This document shows positions 1 through 11,454 of a stretch of 64,000 nt of DNA, in pieces. This DNA is from Lactarius indigo (Eukaryota > Basidiomycota > Agaricomycetes > Russulales > Russulaceae), in contig JAFKAC010000002.1 of NCBI GenBank assembly GCA_025766275.1, positions 3,162,001 to 3,226,000 of the forward strand. The letters run 5' to 3'. Both the position numbers and the translations under genes were made by a program. The notes beneath the pieces were generated by a model. The model worked only from the letters and a program-made list of their open reading frames with translations, was not told the DNA's origin and did no database searches. The number at the start of each line of letters is the position of its first letter. Within the stretch, counting starts at the first letter, position 1.

Positions 1-1487
1 TGACTGTACGTTCAGCATATGACTTGTCTCTGCACTAGGCTTGAGTGTGCACCATGTCAGTTCACTTACACTTTGCTTGGTCTAGTTGTCACAATGAATC
101 ATACTGCTACACTGATTGTCCATCTGTTTGTGGGTGGTATGCTGTGCTGATGTTTTGTTTTATGTTGAGCACTCTGCATAGTTCTTTGATGAACTTGTTG
201 ATAAGTAGCCTGTGCACACTTAGTGGCTCTAATGGACTTGTAGATATTGGACTACTTTAGATTAGATTCAATCTGTACAATCTAGGACTACTGTGATATC
301 ACTGTACAATGACATCATATGGACTGCTCCAGACTCTTTATTGTACTTCATCCCTTGTTCTTCTTTTAGCATTATTGATATTGTGATCTCACTATGATAT
401 CATACTTGTCTGGGCTTTCTTTTGTTCTCTTTGCCATGTTCCCCATTTAGCACACACTCCTTTGTCCTGTATGTAGAACAATGCTCCTTGTATACTGTGA
501 CCCTGTGTTACACTCCTTGTAGTAGTGTCACACCTCTGTACAGTATAAGTAAAGCACTCTGTATGCCCTGGTCCACATCAGTTCTCACTCTGCTGTGTGC
601 CAGACCTCTTTGCTTCACTGCAACTCACCCTGTTCACCTCTGCTTCCAGCACTCTAGTATATCACACCACAGTCCCCTAGCCACTGTGAGTATACACTTT
701 ATGTCTGCTGTTCATCAGAACTTTGCTGTGAATCTAGGGTCTCTATTGGAGATGGCCCTTCTTGGTAACCCATAGTGTGGTAGCACTGCTCTGGTGTAAA
801 GCTTTGCCACTTCTTCTGCATCTATTGTTTCATTGCATGGGATAAAGAAGGCTGCTTTGGAACAGTCATGATCCATGATGGTGAGAATGGTGTCATGACC
901 TTCTGATTGGGGTAGTTTTATGATGAAGTCTAGAGTGATGGTTTCAAAGGGGAGTGCTTCTGGGTTAGTCTTTAAGGGGAATATCAGTGGTGTCAGGTTC
1001 CCAGGGAAGTTCTTGTTTGACTGGTATGTGGCACAGCCCTTTACATATGTGGATATATTTTCTTTCATGTTTGGCCACCAGAAGGCTTGTGATGCTAGCC
1101 ATGAGGTTTTTGTTATTCCAGGGTGTCCAGCTGTTTTTGTGTCATGAAACAGGGAAATACCCCCCTCTTTAGCAGTGTGTTGTCCACAACCACCAGTTTG
1201 TTGCCCTTCCACCAGTGTTTTCCTTGTTTCACTAGTTGAAAGGGGGCTGCCCACTTATCTAGAGTGTCTTGGTGATCCAGTTGATGTGCCATGACTCTGT
1301 CATCTATCCTTATGGAGAGGGTGGAGTTTGGAAAGATGGTTGGGGTCAGGACCACTACATTGGTGTTATCTTCTGCCCCTGTGTCATGGTCAGGGTGCCT
1401 TGACAAGACATCCACATGATTCTGAGGGCCTGGTTTGTGGTGGAGTTTGATGTGGTAGTCCACAAGTCTGGGGATGTATTGCACCAC
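1..1487 (-). pseudogene. Gypsy-1 RNase H end and integrase (broken)
   Basis: The 5' end carries the end of RNase H (DVLSRHPDHD) and a linker. The integrase zinc-binding part (GHPGI, FWWPNMK, CATYQ) and the catalytic core (DFIIKLPQSEGHDTILT) follow. The second catalytic motif, usually SDRD, reads SNRDPRF, so the aspartate is lost by one G-to-A change. The frame is cut at 717/718 by an LTR-A solo LTR and resumes at 195-1 with the NISTAYHPQTDGQS motif, followed at once by stops where the catalytic glutamate is expected. A frame change lies near 1113-1254. Homology is clear from family motifs; function is excluded. Confidence 0.8.
196..717 (+). mobile_element. LTR-A solo LTR (copy 1), TSD gaact
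   Basis: Starts TGTTGATAAG and ends GTTCATCA. It is flanked by a perfect 5-bp duplication, gaact at 191-195 and 718-722. A TATA-like cagtataagta lies near 540. Sequence is shared with copies at 5408, 7235, 42421 and 57713. No internal region is present, so this is a solo LTR, here within the Gypsy-1 integrase. Confidence 0.9.
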
Positions 1488-3285
1488 TCTCCTGTTGATC
1501 TGTTGAGGGTGGCAATAGTATTCTAGGTTCTTATGGTCTGTGAACCCTGTGATTTGTGTGGGGACCCCAATAGGAGGTGTCTCCAGTGTTCCAGTCCTCT
1601 GATTACTGCTAAGAGTTCTCTGTCATGAATGTCATAGTTGTGCTCCACTTTTGTGAACAATTTGGAGAAGTATCCCACAGCCTATGGCTTGTTTCTGTTG
1701 TCTCTTTGGGTCAGGATTGCCCCTGTGGTGAAAGCAGAGGCATTGACTTCCAGTTCAAAGGATTTATCCATGTCTGGTTGGCACAGAATGGGATCTTTGC
1801 ATACAAGTGTGATGAGTGTTTGTGATGAGTGTTCCTAGGGCCTTTGCTGCTTCTTCTGTCTATTGGAAGGGTCCTTCTGACATCTTTATTGTGTCTGTGA
1901 TGGGTCTTGCTAAGTGGGTGAAGTTGAGGATGAAAGGTCACTGATAACTTAGTGTTCCCAGTACACTTCTTGCTTGTTTGACTGACTTGATGTCTCTTGG
2001 CCAGTCTTTCAATCCCTCCACCTTTTTATGGTTGATTTTGACTTGAGATCCATTGATAACAATGCCCAGGTAGTGGATCTTTCTTTGTTCAAATACACAC
2101 TTTGATGCTTTGAGGAAGTAGGACTCCTTTTTGCAGATTTCCAGGAACTCATTTACAATTGGTCTGTGGCACTCAGTGTCTTCTTCTGTGGCTATTAGGA
2201 CATCATCCATGTACACAAATAGCTCTCTAGGATATTTGTCCATGAGTGGTCAGAGTATTCTGCTCATAGTTCTTGCAAAGGTGGCTGGTGCATTTGTGAG
2301 GCTGAATGTCATGACCCAAGGGATGAACAGTCCTCTTGGTGTTTTGAAGGCCACTTTTCACTGGTCTTCTTCTTTTATTCAAATGTTATGATACCCCCAC
2401 CTGATGTCAAACCTTGAGAACAATGTGTTTCCATTCAAGTTGGTCAGGATGCTAGAAATGAGAGGTAGTGGGTAGGTGTCTTTTATTGTCCATGTGTTCA
2501 AGGGTCTGTAGTCAAGGATGGGGCACAACCCTCCATCTGTCTTCTTTCTAAAGGAGGAAGCATAGGGGGAACTCCCTTCATAGATGTACCCTTTTGCTAT
2601 GTTCTCTTTGAGGTATACCTTCAGCTCTTTGTTTTCTTCAAGTGTCAGGGGGTAGATCTTGCAATTGATCTTGTTGGGTGCATCTGGGTATAGTGTGATG
2701 GAGTGATCTTCCTCTCTTTCTGGTGGAAAGTGTTGTGCTTCTTCATCTGAGAACACCTTATTGTGGTGTTGGTATTCTTCTGGGATCACAATCTCTTTTA
2801 CTGGGTCAAAGGTCATTTTGGTTGCTGCTGCTTTGGCTTCCTGATGTTGCTTTCTCCTGAAGCAGTATCCTCCTGTCAGAATGGTAACTGCTTCTCCTTT
2901 CAGCTCTTGTTTCTTCCAGTTTATATCTGGGTTTTTGTATTTGAACCAGGGATATCCAAAGATCATTCTATCTTCTCCTAGACTGGTTACAAAGAATTGG
3001 AAGGGGACATCTTCTTCTCCTCTTTTTATCCATAGTTGGCATGTTTCTGTTGTGGTGCCATCTTTGTTTAATGATCCATCTATGTTTTGAACTAGTCTGG
3101 GTGGTTTTAAAGGTGTGGTTTTTAACCCAAGCTTTTGGTTTAGGTTTCAGTTGATCAAGTTATCTGTTGCACCACTGTCTAGCAGCACATTTATGCAAGC
3201 TTCTTTGTAGTAAAGGCAAATGAGGACTTTGATTGTCATAGCACTATTGCAAATACTGTACATTGAATTGGCCTCCCTGTCAGCT
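1488..3285 (-). pseudogene. Gypsy-1 protease, reverse transcriptase and RNase H (broken)
   Basis: The protease has the DSGAT active-site motif near 3175-3195, followed by a stop. Reverse transcriptase is best read in 2966-2379 (KTDGGLCPILDYRPLN, then FSRFDIRWGYHNI) and 2243-1938, where the catalytic box is an intact VYMDDVLIA. RNase H, about 1940-1490, is scattered over several frames. The part between the two RT blocks (about 2244-2378) is also shifted. The product would have been the polyprotein that copies and primes the element. It is non-functional by several independent breaks. Confidence 0.8.
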
Positions 3286-3678
3286 CTCATAGGTTGGCAT
3301 TGCAAAAATCCTGGTTAATGGCATAGTAATGTCTCCTTTCATCCTCAGTCATGCCTTGGACAAGTGCATGACCCTGTTGGACTTTGTCTTCAGTTGTGGC
3401 AGCAGACACTGATGAGGTGCTCACTTCTGGGGTGTATGGGGGTACAGTATCCACTTCTTGAGTGTCTGTGGCTCTGGCCTTGATTTTGTTGGTGGTATTC
3501 TGTTGTTGGCAGTCCCTGGCCATGTGTCCTTGTTGTCTGCATTTGAAGCAGTGCCCTTCTTTCATGAGGGTTTTCTTTTCTTCTTCAATGAGCTTCTTGA
3601 AAGGGATGGAGGTGGTAGCATCTACATCCATTGCATTGGGGTCTCTTTTGGGTTGTCCTTGGTGGACATTCTGGGTTG

Positions 3679-4881
3679 TTTTTTTTTTTTTTTTTTTGAA
3701 TCAATTTATATTCCGGAGCAGTACTTAATACAAAGCTGGTCCTATGGTACTGTGCACTACTACTCTGTACAGAAACTCAGTATATACTGGACTCCCTCAC
3801 CGCTTGATCGGATATTCCCAGGCATGCTTATCTGGCCTCTCAACCTGCTACCCTAATTGGTATTGACGGTGAAGGGTGGAACCTTCCGTGCCAGGGCCCA
3901 TATAGAACCCTCGGTCTACTCTGTATACCCTGACCATACGTATAATTGGGATGTAAAGGGACTTGAGACGAGGGTAAGCAGACAGCGTGTACACATAGAT
4001 TACAAGAGGAGAAGAGTCTGTGGGTCCGGGGACCCGGTGCATGCGTAAGGTTGTAGGGGCGAGGGATTTAAACCCCACCCACTAGGGGCACCTCCAGAGG
4101 AACCCAGTCAGAGTCGGTGTGTTAGGTAAGGTAGGGACATGTTGGTCCCAAGTGCAGTCTCCCAGTCTATCTGTGTGTATGTCATCCATAACCTCATCCC
4201 TACCTCCCATGCCGTCATCACCTTCCAACCCCGAGGCGCCGGTGCCATCATCGCCCTCCCAGTCTCCTGGAACACCCTTCCTGTTTTTGTGTTTGGGACA
4301 CTGCAGAAGTAATGGAGACCTTGCCTTATTTGTCATGGTACTCCTTGGGGGCCCAATCCCAAGTTTCCACGAGGTTGGTGTTGCAACCATCTGCAAGGAA
4401 CCCGGCTCCTGGCCCCCGGGATGGGTTTGCGACCTCCTGAGATGGGCTGAGCGGGGATTGTGGGAGTTTGAATTGGACAAAGGCTGTGAGTGGCGAAGAT
4501 TGAATTGGGGGTGGTGTGGGACTGTTGGAAGCGGAATCGGAGATAGAGCAGGGGTGTGGTGTCAGGGGGTGGTGTTGGGGATGCCGGTGGCTAACCAGCA
4601 GAGCCCAGAATGGTAATGAGTGTGTTGGTAGTTGGTGACATGGGGTGTCAGTGGTGCATGTGACAGAGCCCAGGTAGGAAGTGAGTGTGTGGCCAAGCAG
4701 GCCAGAGGTGTTTGGTGGTGTTGGGGGCAGGGTGGGAAAGGAAGGTGGGTGCCGAGAAGCGGTGTTGAAATGAGTGCCCTCATCTGTCTCCTGCCAGGAT
4801 TGAACCCAGGGTCTGACATGTGACATTCCTCAGAACGAGGTAGGGGGGTGGCAAAAGCCCAGTGCACCATCCACCCCCCAA
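3679..4881 (-). mobile_element. Long tRNA-derived SINE, 1.2 kb, TSD ggacattctgggttg
   Basis: An insert of about 1203 bp is flanked by a perfect 15-bp duplication (3664-3678 and 4882-4896). The minus-strand 3' end is a run of 19 A (3697-3679), the mark of target-primed reverse transcription. Twelve bases from the minus-strand 5' end lies TGGTGCACTGGG (4869-4858), like a Pol III A box. GGGTTCAATCC (4807-4797) fits a B box about 50 bases further on. This is the layout of a tRNA head. The body has no convincing coding frame. The length is unusual for a SINE. An alternative is a retroposed non-coding RNA. Confidence 0.7.
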
Positions 4882-5407
4882 GGACATTCTGGGTTGGTCC
4901 TGGGTTTCTGGTTCCTGGTCTGGCTTTTAGCAGCTTCCAGCATTGATGTTCTGCTCTGGCTGCAGTTTGCCACTCATCCATGGTGTTGGGTATAGTGGCT
5001 TCTAATGAGGCAAGCACAATAGAGACCCACCCTGCATCCTTCAACTGATGTGCTTTTTGGTAGGCTCTTTCTTTGTTCAGAGTGTCAGTTCAGTCTCTGT
5101 CAAAGGTGCCAGTGAAACTGTTCCACAGATCTATGCTATTTTTGGTGAGGGCTTAGGTAGTGTCTGCTAGTGCTGATTCCATATCATCTTCAGTTTGGTT
5201 GACCCATAATTGTACTCTGGGTCCTTTGAACAGTGTAAGGGCGAACAGTACTTGTCCATAGGGTTCTTTGATGAGTTCATTTTCACTATTCAACTTGATG
5301 TATCACAGTAGCTCTCTTTTGAACTGACCACTCTCTGTTTTGCCTCCAGTGAATGGAGTGGGAAGTACTCCCTTGAGCCCTCCTGTGTTTGTTGTTGGTG
5401 TTCTTCC

Positions 5408-6026
5408 TGATGAACAGCACACATAGAGATGATACTCACAGTGACAAAGTAGACTGTGGTGAGATATCAAGGGTGGCTGGAAGCAGAGGTGTACAGGGTG
5501 AGTTGCAGGTGAAGCAAAGAGGTCTGGCACACAACAGTGAGGAACTGATGATACATTGAAGAGGAGACATACCTGGCACACAACAGTGAGGAACTGATGT
5601 GGACCAGGAGCGTACATGGTACTCTACTTATACTCCTACAGGTAGTGACAATAGTACAACGCTAGTAACACTGGTCACAGAATACAAGAAGGTATTGTTC
5701 TACAAACGGACAAAAGAGTGGATGCTTTGAGAACAAAGGTATGGAGAACAAGAAGAGTCCAGAGGTAAATGATATCATAGTGACATCATAATAAAGATAA
5801 AACTAAGTATGGAACAAAGGAAAGTACAAAGGCAATATACAACACAGAGTCCAGATGTATGATGTCATAGAAGTACAGTGATGTCATGTATGATGCAATG
5901 ATAAGTCCAGATTGTACAGATCAAATAATATCTAATCTACAGGTCCTGTATATCTAATCTAAAGCAGTCCATGCTGCAAGTCCAGTCCGTACGAGCTGCT
6001 AAGTGCGCAAGGGTCACTTATCAACA
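5408..6026 (-). mobile_element. LTR-A solo LTR (copy 2), TSD cttcc
   Basis: Reads TGATGAACAG to TTATCAACA on the plus strand, the reverse of copy 1. The 5-bp duplication cttcc is perfect (5403-5407 and 6027-6031). It sits inside the Gag region of Gypsy-1. At 619 bp it is about 100 bp longer than copy 1. Confidence 0.9.
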
Positions 6027-6748
6027 CTTCCTGTACCAGTGCCTAAACTAGTGCCTGAGCCAGTGCCTGTGGCATTTACAGCTGACATGGTGAGTGTTGG
6101 TTGTGGTGTGATGGGAATCTGGGGTGGTTCAACTGAGGAAGGTATTCTGATTGGTGGAATTGGGGTGGGAAACACTTCTTCTGCTGAGGATGGCTCTATC
6201 CAAATGAGGATGGTTGGGCTAGTGTGTGTGTGATGAGGCTTGGGGGGGTACTATGATGTCTAGGTGGTGTCTGGAGGTAGTCCTTCAGCAAATCTGTGTG
6301 GTGTGACATTTATAGTCCTAGTGTGGTAGGAGTTCTGGAAATATCTGAGGATGTACCAGTCATTGTTGATGAATTCTACTGGTCTGAGTTGTAAGAGGGT
6401 GGTCTTTTGTTGTTGTGGCCCAGCAAGCTCCTCTTCCTAAGTGACTGCTCTTAACATGGTGTGGGAGGTCATCTTGTGTTCTGGTTGTGACTGGAGTCCA
6501 ATTCTCATCTGGTTTGAAGGTGACACTGATGCTAGCTATGATTGTGGTCTGTCCTAAGTGCTGGTTTGTGTAAGGGGATGGCTAAAGTAGCGTCTTGTGT
6601 CAGCAAGGATCTGTTACCTGGCTATGCCATTGTTCTGGGGTCTATGGAGTTGTCTGGTCATTGGCTGAAGCATCCTCTTGGATTGTCACCTCACTCTGCT
6701 ATGCAGCAGTAGTGTCTTAGGTGTGTCAGAGGTTGTAGACTTGGCTTA

Positions 6749-7886
6749 TGTTATGCCCTAGCAGGGGCATGGGTTCTAACAGCTTCAGAATCACACAGGT
6801 ATCAAGCAAAGACATTTATTGTCTTATTGCTATGAAATACAAGTGATAGGGGTGTGGCATAAAGTGCAGCACTACTCTGTAATGTAGGGCTCCTTGCCCA
6901 AAGTGTATAACACTTCTCTACACTCTATCTTGCAAGCGCACAGAGTCTAACAGGTGTGACACATTGATATAGTTCAACTGCAAAGACTTTGAGGTGTCCA
7001 GGTTAGGGACAGAGTTAGGGGATGCATAAGAAGAGGTGATAAGATGAAGTCACACCAAAGGTACAAAGGCAAGGTTGCTAGATTGCAAATGAAGCCAAGT
7101 CCGGCTTCCTACAGTCTATGGTACAGGTTTATATAGGACAAGGTTCCAAACAACATGAACACAAATCCATACAATATCAAAGAGACCAAATGGGTTAAGG
7201 AGACATTTGGATGAAGGGAAACAGTGCCACTAGTTGTTGATAAGTGACCTGTGCACACTTAGTGGCTCAAAGGACCTGCAGATATGAACTGCTATAGATT
7301 AGATACAGACCTCTGTAGATTATGATCTGATCTGTACAATCTAGGACTTCTTTACTTATCTATGACATCATGTACAATGACATCATGTAGATCACTCCAG
7401 ACTCTTCATTGTACTTCATCCTTTGTTCTCCTTTTGTTTCTATCTTTATTATGATGTCACTATGATATCATCTCAGTCTGGACTTTCCTTGTACTGCTCA
7501 CCTTGTTCTCCATTAGCACACTCCTTTGTCCTGTATGTAGAACAATGCTCCCTTATATTGTGTGACTCTACATTACATCCCTTATAGTAGTGTCACCCCT
7601 CTGTACAGTATAAATAGAGTACTCTGTATGCCCTGGTCCACATCAGTTTTCACTCTGTTGTGTCCCAGACTTCACTTGCTTCAACTCTGCCTGACAACTC
7701 CCTGTTGCTGCTTCAAGCACCTTCTGCATATCTCACCACAGTCATCTTTGCCACTGTGAGTATGCTCTCTACTTGTGCTGTTCATCACTAGTAGCAGTAG
7801 CTTGTTTGGTAACAAAGTATAGTATGGAAGGGGAAAGACAACTGGAGACATACTGTAACTGAGGTCTGAAGTGTCAGATCATAACA
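6749..7886 (-). mobile_element. Gypsy-1 5' LTR, interrupted by LTR-A
   Basis: The ends are TGTTATG at 6749 and CATAACA at 7886, a perfect 7-base inverted terminal repeat. Without the LTR-A insertion (7235-7787 plus 5 bp) the LTR is about 580 bp. It lies at the 5' side of Gag. I could not identify a clear tRNA primer-binding site next to 6748. The second LTR is outside the window, so the call rests on ends and position. Confidence 0.65.
7235..7787 (+). mobile_element. LTR-A solo LTR (copy 3), TSD ctagt
   Basis: Starts TGTTGATAAG and ends GTTCATCA. A perfect 5-bp duplication ctagt is at 7230-7234 and 7788-7792. It is nested in the Gypsy-1 5' LTR. Length 553 bp. Confidence 0.9.
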
Positions 7887-9588
7887 ACCATTTTCAGTGA
7901 CATGTTCAGTTGGACAATGCTTGTGTGGTACAAGTACTATGTCAGAGTTGATACCAGAAGTGGTCAGTATATTTCACACAAGTTGCTAAAGGAGGAAGTG
8001 GGGTGTATGCACTGGGATTGGGAAAGCTAGGAAACAGGGGGTTAAATACATGCATACAGAATCCTACTTAGAAAATGGGCAGTGACATAAAAGGAAAGCA
8101 GAGGGTGAGTGAATCTTGGACAATCATAAATGAAGAACTGAGATGAGATAGCTAGTAGAGCAAGTAGTCTGACACTAGCACTGGCACACCTAGACCTGTT
8201 CTAATGCTAAGAGACAATTAGAAATAGTAAGGACAAAGCTACAAATGGATGCTACTCACTTAAATGGTGTCATGCAGCTTTGTGGCAAGAGTTGCATGAC
8301 ACACATGTGGCAAAAATCAAGGGTGGGCAGATGGAAGCAAGGGGACAAGTAGACAGTGGTGAATACAATGGTGGAGTGTAGAGGGGCAACCCAAGCAAGA
8401 GTGAAAGACCCAATTGGCAAACAGCTTGGAAAGGGGGCTCAGAAAGGGTGAGGGCTGGGCTAATGGGCTGGTAGGTTGGCAGCCAAGTTGGTGGCACTTG
8501 ATCCTCTTGATGGTGACCAGGGGATGCCAGGTGGCATCAGCAGCATGAGGGAAAGTATGACAAATGGGAATGGAAGTACAGAATGAGGAGGCAAGGGGTT
8601 AAAGGTGGTAGCAAGATGATGGGACTGGCCAGGTGACAACAGTGAAACACTGTGTAAAGCTGAGTGGTGGTGGAACTGAGATAGTAGGAAAGTCAGTAAC
8701 TCATACAGAGAGGGCCATGAACAGAGCATGAACACTCATGAGAATCCCCAGATTTGCCCTCAGAAGCCACATGGAAAGAGGAAAACTTGAAACATCCCAG
8801 GTTCAACATTCAACGTGAATCAAAAACAAGGCACCTGACCTGTGAGAACCTGTTGTTAGGGTACAGGTTGGCCTTGGGTTGAGGCCAGCTACCCCATAAC
8901 CATACCCAGCAGTCCCCAACCTGGAACCCAGGCAGGTTACCTGTACCCCTGCCAATCACGAATTAAACTTTCCCTGACCCCTGAATCTGAATGGCCCTGC
9001 TAGGCAGTAACACAGTCCAGTTGCAGGACCACATGCTAAGCTTAACCAAACAGGTATGCAATGAATGCAAGGAATGCACATTATATTGGTCATCACCAAG
9101 CTTGCAGAATGACTCAATGTTAATTTCCAGAGTTTTTTCTAGAATTTCCTTGGAAGGCTTGCTGGCTAGATGTAGACCCTCAAAACCTAGTTCCTGGCAG
9201 ATGTGCTGGATTGCATAAGATGAAATCATAACAGTAACAAGTGTGTGGATAAATAAGATGGTCCACATACCAATCCCTCTTTCCCTCAAGCCACTGGGAT
9301 TGTAGAATGTGGTGGTAACTAGATAAGCATAGATTTGAGCAATCCTGACTGATGTTTTGTATAATAAGACTAGTGCTGTGGGGCTTGAAGAGCCTGAGCC
9401 AGTCCAAGTCTGAGCTATGTGAGCCCATTTTGTGGGCTTGCAAATGGAGCTGAGCCCTGGCTAAATTTGTGGCTAATTTTCTCCAAGCCAACAGCTCAAG
9501 CCAGCTAAGTCATGGAAAATATACTAAGGCCCCACAAGTCACAAAATTTCTGATCACAATGGGATACAGAAAGTACAGAGGAAGGATA
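7887..9588. other. No recognised gene
   Basis: Only short overlapping frames with low-complexity translations occur here, on both strands. I see no transposon protein motif, no splice-like gene structure and no clear terminal repeats. Confidence 0.6.
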
Positions 9589-10786
9589 TGTTATTTGTGG
9601 CTAAAGCGTCGCTGTTTTCACCTATTCTGTGACTGTACATTGCTCCAAGTCGAGTTACGTTATTTAGATATGCTTAGTCAGGTTGATATATCCTGCAGAG
9701 GATGGAAAATATCCCCTTGGAGGGCTCCTTGAACCGCAACCACCACCATGGGCAGTTTTTTCCCACACCCGGGCTAGGATGACCCCACATGCTCAAAACA
9801 ACCAACGAAACCCACTCGTATTAGAGATGCCCTACCAGGTGTACCTACTGAGTACTAAATGCTACCACTATTGTTCACCCATTGAGTTCTGAGGACTGAA
9901 TACTGAATGCCGAGTGTCGAACGTCAAACACTCAATGCCACAGTTGAACTGTGTGCTGAACCCCCACGCAACAGTCACCAAACACAACCACAATAAAAAC
10001 AAATACCAAAACTGCTAGCAAACGATGAGATAAGCCACATGTCTGATTTGGCAGGAGCACTGCTCGCCCGAGGGAAATCAGAGCGCGCTGTGACCCGGGG
10101 TTTCCATCTCTGACCCCCTGGTCACCACCACCAAATACGACCATAACTCAGCCAAATAGAAACCAAATAGAAACCAAATAGACATGTCACCCCGGCTCAT
10201 GGAGGTAACCCAGGAAGATTTTAAATAATAACGTCCTCCAAATCTATCTACAAACCTTTTAAATCTATTGTTTGTTCTGATTATAACAGCGACAAAATAA
10301 AGTGTTTTGTTCCTCAGATTGTGGAGGCAATCTGGGAAGAAGCACTGAAGAAGTCCTCTAGTCTGCTGGATAGGTGGACGTATAACTGTGAGGTTTTAGT
10401 GGGTAGGAGTACACACCGGACCGACCAATGGCGACGACAACGTGCACCGAGTCCCACACTACCCCTACACCAGGGGTGTACTTTAATTTGTATTTTCCCT
10501 CACTCTGGGCTGCGGCCCGGCTTTCGCGAGTTAGGCAGGGCTGATACCTACAATCTCCTGCTGCCTAACACCTAATTACAGAAATCACCTACTATAGATA
10601 GTATGTGCTTTCCGAATTTAGAACACTTTCCAAAAACAAAAAAAAAAAGGAAAATATCCCCTTAGTCTTATATCCTCTGCAGGTGAGTAACTAGTTTTAC
10701 CTTAATCAATATAGTCTTATATCCTCCTCTGCAGTCCCCTTGTGTCCTCTGTGACTGAAGGGCCCTCTATAGGTTGCATTCTAACA
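9589..10786 (+). mobile_element. LTR-B copy, split by a retroposon
   Basis: Both halves match the intact 256-bp LTR-B at 45924-46179: TGTTATTTGTGG at the left, cattctaaca at the right. The flanks are ggata and ggtta, a 5-bp duplication with one mismatch. The insert at 9719-10648 accounts for the extra length. It is probably a solo LTR, since no retroelement coding region adjoins it. Confidence 0.75.
9719..10648 (+). mobile_element. 930-bp non-LTR retroposon with A-rich tail, TSD ggaaaatatcccctt
   Basis: The insert is bounded by a perfect 15-bp duplication (9704-9718 and 10649-10663) and ends in an A-rich tail at about 10632-10648. The target, LTR-B, is intact at 45924 and confirms the boundaries. 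No reverse transcriptase is encoded, so a LINE machinery would have acted in trans. I did not find convincing Pol III boxes near the 5' end. It is either another SINE class or a retroposed RNA. Confidence 0.7.
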
Positions 10787-10969
10787 GGTTATGGGCCCTG
10801 CCCTGCGAATTAACTGATCCTTGCTGTCATCCCTGCTGCTCTCTTCGCTCTCAGCTCTCCACACTCATTCCAATCACTCCAATCAACTCCATTCATTTCC
10901 CATTCTTCCATTTATCCAAATCACTCCATTCCTTTCCATTCCATCACCCACATCACCCTCAGTAAAAAG

Positions 10970-11182
10970 GATTAGTCAAGTGAAGTCGCTAAAATAGGAC
11001 ATCAGTCAAGGAAAAGTCAGCTACAAGTCAAGATTTTTGCACCAGTCAGACAAAGTCAAGATTTAGTCAACCAAAAATCAATTGAAACTCAGACAAAAAT
11101 CACAAAAAAAAAACCTTGACTGGGATATTATCCAAGGACATAGCTTGGTCAGTCAAAGTCAATGCTAGTCAGTTAAAGTCAA
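10970..11182. repeat. Cluster of AGTCA motifs
   Basis: About a dozen AGTCA or AGTCAA motifs, nearly all in one orientation, are packed in about 210 bases of A-rich sequence. The spacing is irregular, so it is not a simple satellite. Subterminal arrays of short transposase-binding motifs occur in CACTA and hAT elements, and a Tnp2 gene lies 2.5 kb away, but the link is inference. Confidence 0.45.
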
Positions 11183-11216
11183 ATGAAAATAGGGAATAAA
11201 TTATGGAAAATTGGGA

Positions 11217-11430
11217 CCATCAGGGTGGGTCTGGGTGTAGATGGAATTGGGATGGAGAACATGGGGGTGGGGTGTGGGTGTGATGGGGATATGAGTGGGC
11301 AACATGGGGGTGGGGTGTGAGGAACATGGGGGTGGGTAAGGGGAACATGGGTATGGGTGTGGGTGTGGGTGGGATGGGGGGAAAGGGAATATGTGTGGGT
11401 GTGGGTGTGGGCAGGATGTGCATGAGTGAG
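11217..11430. repeat. GT-rich minisatellite
   Basis: Imperfect tandem units around gggaacatgggggtgg and tgggtgtgggtg. Long frames on both strands here are by-products of the repeat and not genes. Confidence 0.75.
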
Positions 11431-11454
11431 GGGGATGAGGAAGATGATTTGCAT

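Larger units (their letters stand above)
3287..6500 (-). pseudogene. Gypsy-1 Gag (broken, split by a SINE and a solo LTR)
   Basis: The C-terminal part (3631-3287) has a CCHC zinc knuckle, CFKCRQQGHMARDC, preceded by the RDPNAMD motif common to these Gags. The coding frame then meets the SINE at 3679-4881 and resumes at 4897-5407 with a Gag-type core (EPYGQVLFALTLFKGPRVQL, ALADTT). It meets an LTR-A solo LTR at 5408-6026 and continues into a low-complexity N-terminus to about 6500. Several stops are present. The start codon is not identified. Gag would form the nucleocapsid around element RNA. Confidence 0.7.
1..7886 (-). mobile_element. Gypsy-1: degenerate Ty3/gypsy LTR retrotransposon, 5' LTR to integrase, 3' end outside window
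   Basis: Read on the minus strand, the order is 5' LTR (7886-6749), Gag with a CCHC knuckle, aspartic protease, reverse transcriptase, RNase H and integrase. This is the Ty3/gypsy order. The 3' LTR lies beyond base 1. The element is interrupted by three LTR-A solo LTRs (196-717, 5408-6026, 7235-7787) and by a SINE (3679-4881), each with its own target-site duplication. Many stops and frameshifts break all domains, so it is dead. The right flank after the LTR is accat; its partner should lie left of the window. Confidence 0.85.

Noticed and set aside
4797..4869. A functional tRNA gene
   Set aside because: A and B box-like motifs are present, but the sequence is the head of a poly(A)-tailed insert with a target duplication, so it is a SINE head.
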